From: Arenibacter algicola
Lineage (GTDB): Bacteria > Bacteroidota > Bacteroidia > Flavobacteriales > Flavobacteriaceae
Assembly: GCF_018860365.1 (NCBI RefSeq)
Contig: NZ_JAHKPO010000013.1
Location: 310,001-374,000 of the forward strand
Reading direction: 5' to 3'
Length of the DNA: 64,000 nucleotides
Part shown: one piece after another, positions 1 to 8,100 of the stretch
Layout: every line of letters begins with the position of its first letter
How positions within the stretch are numbered: the stretch's first letter is position 1
Notes under the pieces: model-generated
Database searches by the model: none
Told to the model about the DNA's origin: nothing
What the model saw: the letters and a program-made list of their open reading frames with translations, nothing else
Translations under genes and position numbers: made by a program

Positions 1-2
1 AA

Positions 3-1550
3 AGAGCTAAAAAGAAAAATGCCACTATTAATGCTATTGTTGGGCATCCAGAACGTTTAAAAGACGTCGCGGAAGATATTGTTTCCCATTTTGAAGCCAG
101 ACAAGAAGTATTTGAGGGTAAGGCCATGATTGTGGGTATGACACGTCAAATTTGTGTGGATCTATATGCTCAATTAATAGAATTGAAACCAGAATGGCAC
201 CATGAAGATCGGGATAAAGGGACTATTAAAGTCATAATGACGAGTTCGTCTGATGATCCAGAAAGCTTTCAACCTCACCATACTACTAAACAACAACGTA
301 AGGAGTTGGCAACTCGAATGAAAGACCCCAATGATGAATTAAAATTGGTGATTGTTCGTGATATGTGGTTAACAGGATTTGATGCACCAAGCATGCACAC
401 GATGTATATTGACAAAAAAATGCAAGGTGCCAACTTGATGCAAGCCATAGCACGTGTAAACAGAGTTTATAAGGACAAGCCAGGAGGCTTAATTGTAGAT
501 TATATCGGAATAGGACAGGAATTACGTAATGCCATGGCAACCTATTTACAGAGTGGTGGAGAAGGAAAAGCGTTTGTAGATATAGCTGAAGCCGTTGCTT
601 TGATGATAGAAAAGTTTGAGATCATTGAACAGATGTTCCATAACTACGACTATAAAGCTTATTTTCAAGCAGAAACTAATGTAAAACTACAAGTTTTATT
701 GGGTGCTCAAAACTATATATTGTCGAGTGAAAAATTAAGGGACAGGTTTTTAAAAGAAATAACATCCCTGTCCAAGTTATTTGCTATGGCTATTCCAAGT
801 AGGGAAGCTAATACTATAAAGGATGAAGTAGCATTTTTTCAAGCAGTAAAGGCACGGATCAATAAGTTCACAACCTCTGGGGTAAAATCTGATTATGACG
901 TTGAAACAGCGATTAAACAAATTGTAGATGACGCTCTAAGTAGTGATGGGGTAATTGATGTTTTTAGTGCTGCTGGTATTGAAACACCTTCCGTCGGCAT
1001 TTTATCTGACGAGTTTTTATTGGAAGTAAAAAACATGCAACAAAAGAACTTGGCTTATGAGTTGCTTAAAAAGTTGTTGAGCGATGATGTAAGAGTTAGA
1101 AAATCTAAAAACATAGCACAGGCTAAAAAGTTTTCAGAAATGATTGAAAGTGCTGTAAAAAAATATCATAACAATCAGATAGATTCAGCGCAGGTATTAG
1201 AAGAATTATCGGCTATTGCACGTGAAATGAGGTTAGAGGATCATAAAGCAGTTGAACTAGGTTTAACCGAGGAAGAATATGCTTTTTATAGTGTCCTAAA
1301 TCAAAATGATTCAACAAAATTCTTGGATGATGATAAAATGAAGGAACTCATCCATCATATAGTTGATATAATTCGTAAAAATGCCACGGTTGATTGGAGT
1401 AAAAGAAGTGATGTTAGAGCTAAATTGAGAGTAACCGTACGGAAAATATTAATGCGTTATGGCTATCCGCCAGATTTGGCACGTATGGAAGCGGACAGAG
1501 TCCTGGAACAGAGTGAAGTATTGGCCAATGCATTCACAAAAGAATTTTAA
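3..1550 (+). CDS. hsdR: Type I restriction enzyme R subunit, 3' part (5' end outside window)
   Basis: The reading frame is open from base 3 to the stop at 1550, so this is the C-terminal ~515 residues of a longer protein cut by the window edge. It carries the end of the second RecA-like motor domain: a stretch with VRDMWLTGFDAP followed by the superfamily 2 helicase motif VI (QAIARVNR), then GLIVDYIG, and a long helical C-terminal region that in HsdR contacts the modification complex. HsdR translocates DNA using ATP and cleaves unmethylated targets; the nuclease and Walker A parts would lie upstream of the window. The ATG at 126 is internal, not the start. The gene sits directly against a tRNA remnant at 1632-1671, which suggests the restriction system is cargo of an integrated island extending to the left. 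Confidence 0.9.
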   Translation, partial: RAKKKNATINAIVGHPERLKDVAEDIVSHFEARQEVFEGKAMIVGMTRQICVDLYAQLIELKPEWHHEDRDKGTIKVIMTSSSDDPESFQPHHTTKQQRKELATRMKDPNDELKLVIVRDMWLTGFDAPSMHTMYIDKKMQGANLMQAIARVNRVYKDKPGGLIVDYIGIGQELRNAMATYLQSGGEGKAFVDIAEAVALMIEKFEIIEQMFHNYDYKAYFQAETNVKLQVLLGAQNYILSSEKLRDRFLKEITSLSKLFAMAIPSREANTIKDEVAFFQAVKARINKFTTSGVKSDYDVETAIKQIVDDALSSDGVIDVFSAAGIETPSVGILSDEFLLEVKNMQQKNLAYELLKKLLSDDVRVRKSKNIAQAKKFSEMIESAVKKYHNNQIDSAQVLEELSAIAREMRLEDHKAVELGLTEEEYAFYSVLNQNDSTKFLDDDKMKELIHHIVDIIRKNATVDWSKRSDVRAKLRVTVRKILMRYGYPPDLARMEADRVLEQSEVLANAFTKEF

Positions 1551-1631
1551 GAATAATTAAATTATATAAGAAAAAGGGCATACAATTCGGTTACCCATTA
1601 ACTTGGCAAGTTGTCAAATAGTTGTATTACA

Positions 1632-1671
1632 AAAGGTTACCTTCCTTGGTTCGAGCCCAAGAGGGGGAGCA
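1632..1671 (+). other. tRNA 3'-end remnant, probable attR of an integrated island
   Basis: A perfect T arm is visible: stem CTTGG (1645-1649), seven-base loop TTCGAGC (1650-1656), stem CCAAG (1657-1661), followed by seven bases that look like an acceptor 3' strand (AGGGGGA, 1662-1668). Just 5' of it AAGG-TTA-CCTT (1633-1643) could be a variable arm, as in class II (Leu/Ser) tRNAs. No matching 5' half (TCCCCCT or similar) lies in the preceding 100 bases, so this is not an intact tRNA. A 3' tRNA fragment with the tRNA's own terminator is what site-specific integration by a tyrosine recombinase leaves at the distal end of an element. Tyrosine recombinase and intact tRNA would be to the left, out of view. 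Confidence 0.6.
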
Positions 1672-1676
1672 GATAG

Positions 1677-1715
1677 GCCCGGTAAAACGTTAGTTTTACT
1701 GGGCTTTTTCTTTTT
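1677..1715 (+). terminator. Rho-independent terminator behind the tRNA remnant
   Basis: Stem GCCCGGTAAAAC (1677-1688), loop GTTA, stem GTTTTACTGGGC (1693-1704) with one G-T pair, then a T-rich tract. It probably belonged to the original tRNA transcript and now also closes hsdR. Nothing gene-like was seen from 1716 to 1996. Confidence 0.85.
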
Positions 1716-1996
1716 AGATACGTTCCAATTATCCAACATTGATAAGAAAGGATCATGCCTAATTTCTGGGTATTTAAATATTTATGCAAATAATTGAGTT
1801 AGCCTATAGAGGAAGAATTTATTATTTCTAACGGATCGTGCTTAATTGTTGTGTTTATGCAAAAATTGTCCAATGTCTTCTATAAACCAAGTTCTTATTA
1901 TGTTTTATAACAGATCTTATCGTGGGCGCTAGATCATTTATTCAAATGAACGTCAAAAAATATATTATATTTAAGTCTTAAAATAAAATATTACAA

Positions 1997-2326
1997 ATGG
2001 GAAAATTTGAAATTAAAAAAGACAAATCCGGACAGTTTCGGTTCAATTTAAAGGCATCCAATGGACAGATCATTTTGGGAAGTGAGGCGTATACTACCAA
2101 AGCAGCTTGTGATAATGGGATATCATCCGTAAGAACAAATTCGCAAGAAGATGGCAGATATGAACGCAATACGGCCAAAGATGGCAGCCCATACTTTAAC
2201 CTCAAGGCATCCAATGGTCAAGTAATCGGCAAAAGCGAAATGTATTCAAGTTCCTCTGCCATGGAAAATGGTATTGCTTCTGTTAAGAAAAATGCACCTG
2301 AAGCTACAGTTGAGGATAACTCATAA
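1997..2326 (+). CDS. DUF1508 (YegP-type) tandem-repeat protein
   Basis: A 109-residue cytosolic protein made of two copies of the DUF1508 unit. Copy one spans roughly residues 1-50 and copy two residues 53-100; both contain the near-identical stretch FNLKASNGQ(I/V)I followed by a SEAY/SEMY motif and NGI(S/A)SV. The family (E. coli YegP) has a small alpha/beta fold; its biochemical role is not established. There is no signal peptide or membrane segment. It stands alone, preceded by an AT-rich region and followed by a hairpin terminator at 2371. The short charged tail after residue 100 is not part of the domain. Family call is firm; function unknown. Confidence 0.9.
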   Translation: MGKFEIKKDKSGQFRFNLKASNGQIILGSEAYTTKAACDNGISSVRTNSQEDGRYERNTAKDGSPYFNLKASNGQVIGKSEMYSSSSAMENGIASVKKNAPEATVEDNS

Positions 2327-2370
2327 TGGTCTTTGGAACAACAACAGTACATGTTGATAATTACCAGGAA

Positions 2371-2402
2371 AGGCAGTCATAAAGGCTGTCTTTTTTATTT
2401 TT
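2371..2402 (+). terminator. Terminator of the DUF1508 gene
   Basis: Stem AGGCAG (2371-2376) and CTGTCT (2386-2391) with one G-T pair, nine-base loop, followed by a run of T broken by one A. Confidence 0.7.
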
Positions 2403-2426
2403 TAACCATTTAGTAAGAGAGGTTTA

Positions 2427-2446
2427 CCCTGAGCGGAGCCGAAGGG
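2427..2446. repeat. Short palindromic intergenic repeat
   Basis: CCCTGAGCGGAGCCGAAGGG is an imperfect palindrome of the kind (CACTGAGCGnAGTCGAAGTG-like) scattered between genes in many Flavobacteriaceae. It lies between the DUF1508 gene and the sigma factor gene, whose 3' ends face each other. Confidence 0.6.
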
Positions 2447-2462
2447 GGCTAACAAAAACGGG

Positions 2463-2493
2463 ATCCAATCTATTTAGTAGGTTGGATTTTTTG
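2463..2493. terminator. Hairpin terminator between convergent genes
   Basis: Stem ATCCAATCTA (2463-2472) and TAGGTTGGAT (2478-2487) with one G-T pair, loop TTTAG, then six T. It is on the 3' side of both neighbours. The stem closely resembles the terminator at 25104-25147. Confidence 0.75.
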
Positions 2494-2610
2494 TGGCAAT
2501 TAAGCATTCTTTATATTATAAGGGCTTTTTCAATAAGTTCTTTATAAGCCACTTAAACAATGTTCTAATTGTTCAATTAATGCATACTATGGAAGAGCAT
2601 ATATTCGGAG

Positions 2611-3222
2611 CTATTTCTTTCCAATAGATAGTTGATCGTTTTTTAGGGTTCTAAATATGAGGAATAGAACCTGATGCATTTCCTCTCCTATTGATTGCCT
2701 CAGGATAGAAAAAGCTTTAGTGATATGGGCCTCGACCGATTTAATAGATACTTGCTTATATTCGGCGATTTCTAAATTGGTGAGTCCATCTTGCTTACTT
2801 AGTAAAAATATTTCTTTACATTTTGGAGGTAGGTCCTGAATTGCCCGTTTTACTAATTTTATTCTTCGTTCAAAGGCATGTCCATCTTCATTTTCTACCA
2901 TGGTGGTAAGGGCATCAATATATTTTTTCTCTAAGGGAACTACTAATTTCTGTTTGCGGTATTCGTCTATAAATTCGTTGTAGACCGACTTATAAAGAAA
3001 ACTCCTAATTTCAAAATCGGTTTTTAACCGATTTCGTTTCTTCCAGGTACGGATAAAAACATTTTGGACAATGTCTTCAGCAGCTTTCTCATCATTACTA
3101 AGGCTATAGGCATAAATACATAGCTTATGATGGTACGTATCCACTAGAAACGTATAAGCTTTGGAATCCCCTGATTTCAGAGCTTCAATCAATTGTAAGT
3201 TGTCATAATATTTGGTTGGCAT
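2611..3222 (-). CDS. ECF RNA polymerase sigma factor (FecI-like)
   Basis: A 203-residue sigma-70 family protein of the Bacteroidota ECF type. Region 2 occupies about residues 15-85 (FLVDTYHHKLCIYAYSLS, then DIVQNVFIRTWKKR, the polymerase-binding and -10 recognition part); region 4 is about residues 125-180, with the helix-turn-helix GLTNLEIAEYKQVSIKSVEAH. The start ATG at 3222 is followed by a normal region 2 entry. It is transcribed divergently from the fecR-like gene at 3336, with 113 bp between them. In this class the sigma factor is held by the FecR anti-sigma factor and released when the cognate TonB-dependent transducer binds its ligand; the likely target is the susC/susD operon at 4617. 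The final ~20 residues extend beyond region 4 and have no recognisable motif. Confidence 0.92.
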   Translation of the reverse strand: MPTKYYDNLQLIEALKSGDSKAYTFLVDTYHHKLCIYAYSLSNDEKAAEDIVQNVFIRTWKKRNRLKTDFEIRSFLYKSVYNEFIDEYRKQKLVVPLEKKYIDALTTMVENEDGHAFERRIKLVKRAIQDLPPKCKEIFLLSKQDGLTNLEIAEYKQVSIKSVEAHITKAFSILRQSIGEEMHQVLFLIFRTLKNDQLSIGKK

Positions 3223-3335
3223 ATGGTAATTTGGTAATAATTGTCGGTTAATTTGGGCAATTTATAAAAAAAATGCATTTAAAAGTTAGGGTATTGTAAA
3301 ATTGATACGTATTAATTGTAAATAGTACGTTTCTA

Positions 3336-4505
3336 ATGAGCGATAAAAAAGCAAAGGAGCTAATTACCAAATTCCTGACCCGTCAAGCCTCGACGACTGA
3401 GTTGGATACCTTAGGGGAATGGTTGCAGAATGCTGAAAACGAAAAATTGTTCAAAGACTATGTCCAAACAAATTATGCCATTGAACACGAAATGAGACAA
3501 TTTGATCCCAATAGATTAAAAACCAAATTGCAGCAATTAATGGACGAAGAGATTAAGGCTGTTAGACGAAAAAAGATCCGTAAAATTATTACCTATTCGG
3601 CTGCAGCAATTGTCACGGTTTTATTGGCCACTGGCTATTTTCTTAAGAACAACAGTTTTAATGAGCCCATTGAAACGAAACCCAGAATAATTAGTAATAA
3701 TATTAATGTTGGATCTAACAAAGCCACTTTGACCCTGGAAGATGGCTCTCAAGTTGCTTTGGAAAAGGGTAACACCTATCAAACACAAAATGCAAGCAGT
3801 AATGGCGAAGTAATCGTATACGGAGCGGATAAGAGTAATGAGGCAAGAGCGGTCTTTAATTATTTAACAGTTCCAAGGGGTGGTCAATTTCACCTGGTAT
3901 TATCCGACGGTACTGAAGTTTGGTTAAATTCCGAATCCCAACTTAAATATCCGGTAAACTTCAAAAAAGGCCAAACTCGCCAGGTAAATTTAGTTTATGG
4001 TGAAGGATACTTTGCTGTTTCACCGAGTACCAAACATGAAGGTACAAAGTTTGTAGTTTCCAATCAATCCCAAGAAATAGAAGTTTTGGGTACCGAATTC
4101 AATATTAAGGCCTATAAGGAGGAAGTAAATATATATACAACCCTGGTAGAGGGCAAGGTTGTAGTTAGTACCACAAATGGAAAACGTGAACTGGAACCCT
4201 CTCAACAGTCGAACCTAAATCTTAATAATAACAGCATGGAAGTTGCTACCGTTAATATTTATAACGAGATTTCATGGAAAGATGGCGTTTTTAGTTTTAG
4301 AAAAAAGCCACTTGTGGAGATTATGAAGGTGCTAACTCGATGGTATGATATGGATGTTATTTTTGAAAATCCTGAGCTGGAAAAAGCAGGGTTTAATGGG
4401 GTGCTGGATAAAGATCAGAAAATAGAAGATATATTGAATACTATAAAAAATTTCAGGGTCATAAAGGACTACGAAATTATTAATAAAACAATACTCTTGA
4501 AATGA
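3336..4505 (+). CDS. FecR-family anti-sigma factor
   Basis: A 389-residue membrane protein. The first ~85 residues are the cytosolic anti-sigma part (helical, ending KKIRKII), residues ~87-105 form one membrane segment (IITYSAAAIVTVLLATGYFL), and the periplasmic FecR domain follows (YLTVPRGGQFHLVLSDGTEVWLNSES region, about residues 175-275), then the DUF4974 C-terminal domain (ending VIKDYEIINKTILLK). Family knowledge: it relays the state of an outer-membrane transducer to the sigma factor. Divergent to the ECF gene at 2611-3222 and 112 bp before an STN-bearing SusC, so the three form one surface-sensing circuit. Confidence 0.93.
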   Translation: MSDKKAKELITKFLTRQASTTELDTLGEWLQNAENEKLFKDYVQTNYAIEHEMRQFDPNRLKTKLQQLMDEEIKAVRRKKIRKIITYSAAAIVTVLLATGYFLKNNSFNEPIETKPRIISNNINVGSNKATLTLEDGSQVALEKGNTYQTQNASSNGEVIVYGADKSNEARAVFNYLTVPRGGQFHLVLSDGTEVWLNSESQLKYPVNFKKGQTRQVNLVYGEGYFAVSPSTKHEGTKFVVSNQSQEIEVLGTEFNIKAYKEEVNIYTTLVEGKVVVSTTNGKRELEPSQQSNLNLNNNSMEVATVNIYNEISWKDGVFSFRKKPLVEIMKVLTRWYDMDVIFENPELEKAGFNGVLDKDQKIEDILNTIKNFRVIKDYEIINKTILLK

Positions 4506-4522
4506 AATAGAATTTTTAAAAA

Positions 4523-4570
4523 AAAGGGAACGAAGGAGAACATTTAGCGGTGCATCAACTTCGTCCCTTT
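4523..4570 (+). other. Hairpin between fecR and susC genes
   Basis: AAAGGGAACGAAG (4523-4535) pairs with CTTCGTCCCTTT (4559-4570) apart from one bulged A; the loop is 23 bases. Only three T follow directly, so it is either a leaky terminator that lowers read-through into susC or an mRNA-stability element. Confidence 0.5.
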
Positions 4571-4616
4571 AAAGCGTATTACTTAAACAAATGTTCAACC
4601 AATACTATGTAAATTT

Positions 4617-7600
4617 ATGAAAATTAAATTAATTCAGTCCCGGTCGTTCGTCCGAATGCGGGTGTTAATCATGATTATGAAAACCTTTATTTTTCTATTG
4701 TGTACAACCGTTTTTGGGATAACTACGGAAACATCATTTTCTCAGGAGAAAGTAACTATAGAGGCCGACAAGGTAGTTTCTGTAGATGAGGTCTTTGATA
4801 TTATTCAAAACCAGACCAAATATCGTTTTTTATATCCGGACGATCTGTTTGCAAACGCTCCTCAAGTACAATTGAAAAAAGGCGAGATTGGAGTAGATAA
4901 GCTTTTAAAGCAAAGTTTATCCAAGATTGCGGTAGAATTTGAGCTGTCCAGAAAAAATCGTATCGTAATCCGTGAACGGCACATCAATGCCGTGCCTACG
5001 GAAGAAGTTTTGCTGCCACAGCAATATGAAGTTTCAGGAACAGTGATAGATCAGACGGGTCAACCCTTGCCGGGTGCAAGTATTGTGGAAAAAGGAACTG
5101 TCAATGGTACCCAGACCGATTTTGACGGAAATTTTTCAATAGATGTTGCTGATGAAAACGTAACCTTAGTGGTTTCCTACATTGGTTATGCTACAAAAGA
5201 AGTTCCCATTAGGGGAGAGTTCAATCTTAATGTTGTGTTGGAGGAAAGTGCTGCTGGCCTTGAGGAGGTGGTAGTAGTAGGTTATGGTACACAAAGTAAA
5301 GATGCATTAACAGGTTCTGTTGCGCAAATAAAATCGGATGATTTTAATAAAAGACCTTTGACAAATGCAAGTCAAGCCTTGCAGGGTTTAGCCGCTGGAG
5401 TACATGTAAGTCAATTATCAGGTGAGCCTGGACAAGATGTAACACAAATTACCATAAGGGGTATTTCATCTTTTACAGGAAGTAATTCAGCCTTAGTACT
5501 AGTAGATGGTATTGAGGCTGACCTTAATGCGGTAAATCCTGATGATATAGATACGATTTCGGTTTTAAAAGATGCCTCTGCAACCGCAATTTATGGGTCT
5601 CGCGCGGCGAACGGAGTAATATTGGTAACTACCAAAAGAGGTAAAAAAGGGGAGGGACAACTTAACATTGATATGTACTCTGGATTTCAAACGGCTACTA
5701 GATTACCCCAACAAGTCTCGGATCCCTTGACCTATATAAATGTGCATAATATGGCCTTCGAAGTTCCAACTACTGGAGATCTGAATGGGCCTATAGGAGC
5801 ACCTTTTTTATCGGATGCGGCTTTGGCCCGATATCAAGCATTTTTGGAAGAAACTGGATTTCAAGGAACAGATTGGATAGATGAAGTATTTAATACCGCA
5901 CTAATAAGTAGGATCAATGTTAGCGCAAGGGGTGGCTCTGAAAAATCGAATTATTTTGCTTCAGCATCTTACTTAGATCAAGAGGGTATTTCCATAGGGA
6001 CCGGATCAAAGCAAGGTACTTTTAGGTTAAATTTAGATTCGCAGATTACTGAAAAAATACAGATAGGTGCCACGGTTACGGGTAATTATAGAGAGAATAT
6101 AAGACCTAATATTAGTTCAGGGGGAGGTCAATTATTTTTAGCCATTCGACGGCATCCTACAGTGCCTGTCCAATTGGATAATGGGGCTTGGACAGGGAAT
6201 AAATTTGAGCAGGGAGGATTTGGAGCAGATTGGGATAATCCAATTGCCATTGCGAACGAAACTAAAAATACGGCTAAAGAGTTGAGAACTCTAGGAAATG
6301 TCTATATTCAATACGAGCCAATTAAAGATTTAAAAATAAAGGGCTTAGCTTCAGGTAATATGACCAATATTGACATTACAGCCGTAAATAATGCATACGA
6401 CTATTGGCGTGTTAGGGATTATTTTGAAGATGGTACTTTTTCACGCGCAGGGGGTAATTTTAATAATAGCTTGAACAAGGAGCATACAACAAGTTTTAAT
6501 ACCCTTCTGCAAACAACAATAAACTACGATTTTGATATAAATCAAATTCACTATTTTGAAATTCTTGGAGGATATTCTGAAGAGTTGCAGAGATCAGAAT
6601 CTTTGGATGCCGGTACTAGTCAGTATAATCAGCCTGGTATTGAGGTTATAGGTAATTTGAATCCAGAAAATGAAACTGCTGGGGGTAGTGCTAACCATAT
6701 TGCTTTTAGGTCTTATTTTGGACGTTTAAATTACGATTTCGAGGGGAAATATTTATTAACCGCAAACTTTAGGGCAGATGCGACTTCTCGTTTTGCTCCA
6801 GAAAACCGATGGGGATATTTTCCTTCATTTTCTGCAGGTTGGATTCTTTCTAAAGAGAATTTCTTTAATACGGACGGGTTAATAAACTTTTTAAAGCTTA
6901 GAGGATCTTGGGGAGAGGTCGGTAATCAAGATACAGGGGGCCTTTACCTATATCAATCCTCAGTTGCACAAAATGCCGGATTAAGTTATGTTTTTGATAA
7001 TCAGCAAGCACTTGGTGCTGGACCAACAAGTTTAGCTAATAGGGATGCCATATGGGAAACCGCTGTTAAAAAGGACATAGCATTGGAAGGTCGACTATTT
7101 AAGAACAGATTGAATTTTAATTTTAATTATTTTTTTGAAACACGTAAAGATCAATTGTTGGGATTTCCAGTGCCTGGATTGGCTGGAGGTCTGGAAAACC
7201 CAGTTGTTAATCTTGCAGAGGTTGATGCATGGGGATGGGATTTCGCTCTAGGATATTCTAATAGTTTGGGAGATTTTAATTATAGCGTTAGTGGTAATTT
7301 ATCCCACGCAGAAAACGAAGTGATAAAGATAGCCGGAGATGTGGATAGGATTATAAGGGGTCCAGTTGGAACCCAGCTTGTTCAAGTAGGATATCCTATT
7401 GATCAACCTTTTTTAATTGTAGCTGATGGTTTGTTTGAATCCCACGAGGAAGCACAGGCGGCGCCAATTACAGATGGTAGAGGTAATCAAACCGCAGGTG
7501 ATATTAAATATATTGATCAGAATGGTGATGGGGTCATAAGCCAACAGGCGGCAGCAGATGATAAAGTGCCTGTAGGTAAGCCATACCCTGATCTGGTATA

Positions 7601-8087
7601 CGGTTTCAATATTGATTTTAACTACAAAGGTATCGACCTGTCAATTCAGGCTAATGGAGTTTCGGGAGTAGATTATTGGGCTACTTATCATGCGGTTGAG
7701 CCATTTTCTTCCCAAGGAGGTATACCTAAACGTTACCTAGAAGAATCTGTTAGTTTTAATCCTAATGGAACATTGCCTAGAGTGGTGTTTCAAGGAGTAT
7801 ATCACGGAAATGAAGGATTAAGGTTTCCTTCTACTTTCGACCTTTATCCTGGTGGTTATTTAAGAATTAAAAATATCCAAATTGGATATTCCCTACCGCA
7901 GAGTGTCATTTCCACAATTGGTCTATCCAAATTTAGGATTTATGCAAATGCTCAGAACCCATTTTTGATTACAAATTTGTTCGACGGGATTGACCCAGAA
8001 AGGCCATTGGGTAATGGAGGGTCGGTTGATTTTAACCGTATTCCAACTACTAAAATCATTTCCTTAGGATTTAATATTGCACTTTAA
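4617..8087 (+). CDS. susC: SusC/RagA TonB-dependent receptor with STN signalling domain
   Basis: An 1156-residue outer-membrane transporter. After a signal peptide (hydrophobic run about residues 17-38) comes an STN (secretin/TonB short N-terminal) domain at about 50-120, a carboxypeptidase-like regulatory domain at about 135-215 (VSGTVIDQTGQPLPGASIV), then the plug with the SusC signature LEEVVVVGYGTQ and the NGVILVTTKRG end near residue 340, and a beta-barrel to the C terminus. It imports oligosaccharides together with the SusD lipoprotein encoded next. The STN domain is what contacts FecR in transducing receptors, matching the sigma/anti-sigma genes just upstream. The 3' end overlaps the alternative upstream start of susD. 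The first Met at 4617 leaves a rather long n-region; an internal Met (for example residue 14) could be the real start. Confidence 0.95.
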   Translation: MKIKLIQSRSFVRMRVLIMIMKTFIFLLCTTVFGITTETSFSQEKVTIEADKVVSVDEVFDIIQNQTKYRFLYPDDLFANAPQVQLKKGEIGVDKLLKQSLSKIAVEFELSRKNRIVIRERHINAVPTEEVLLPQQYEVSGTVIDQTGQPLPGASIVEKGTVNGTQTDFDGNFSIDVADENVTLVVSYIGYATKEVPIRGEFNLNVVLEESAAGLEEVVVVGYGTQSKDALTGSVAQIKSDDFNKRPLTNASQALQGLAAGVHVSQLSGEPGQDVTQITIRGISSFTGSNSALVLVDGIEADLNAVNPDDIDTISVLKDASATAIYGSRAANGVILVTTKRGKKGEGQLNIDMYSGFQTATRLPQQVSDPLTYINVHNMAFEVPTTGDLNGPIGAPFLSDAALARYQAFLEETGFQGTDWIDEVFNTALISRINVSARGGSEKSNYFASASYLDQEGISIGTGSKQGTFRLNLDSQITEKIQIGATVTGNYRENIRPNISSGGGQLFLAIRRHPTVPVQLDNGAWTGNKFEQGGFGADWDNPIAIANETKNTAKELRTLGNVYIQYEPIKDLKIKGLASGNMTNIDITAVNNAYDYWRVRDYFEDGTFSRAGGNFNNSLNKEHTTSFNTLLQTTINYDFDINQIHYFEILGGYSEELQRSESLDAGTSQYNQPGIEVIGNLNPENETAGGSANHIAFRSYFGRLNYDFEGKYLLTANFRADATSRFAPENRWGYFPSFSAGWILSKENFFNTDGLINFLKLRGSWGEVGNQDTGGLYLYQSSVAQNAGLSYVFDNQQALGAGPTSLANRDAIWETAVKKDIALEGRLFKNRLNFNFNYFFETRKDQLLGFPVPGLAGGLENPVVNLAEVDAWGWDFALGYSNSLGDFNYSVSGNLSHAENEVIKIAGDVDRIIRGPVGTQLVQVGYPIDQPFLIVADGLFESHEEAQAAPITDGRGNQTAGDIKYIDQNGDGVISQQAAADDKVPVGKPYPDLVYGFNIDFNYKGIDLSIQANGVSGVDYWATYHAVEPFSSQGGIPKRYLEESVSFNPNGTLPRVVFQGVYHGNEGLRFPSTFDLYPGGYLRIKNIQIGYSLPQSVISTIGLSKFRIYANAQNPFLITNLFDGIDPERPLGNGGSVDFNRIPTTKIISLGFNIAL

Positions 8088-8100
8088 AAAAGAAAACAAG

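Noticed and set aside
1603-1797. 64-codon open frame over the tRNA remnant
   Set aside because: It runs through the T arm and the terminator hairpin; no ribosome site and no protein-like sequence.
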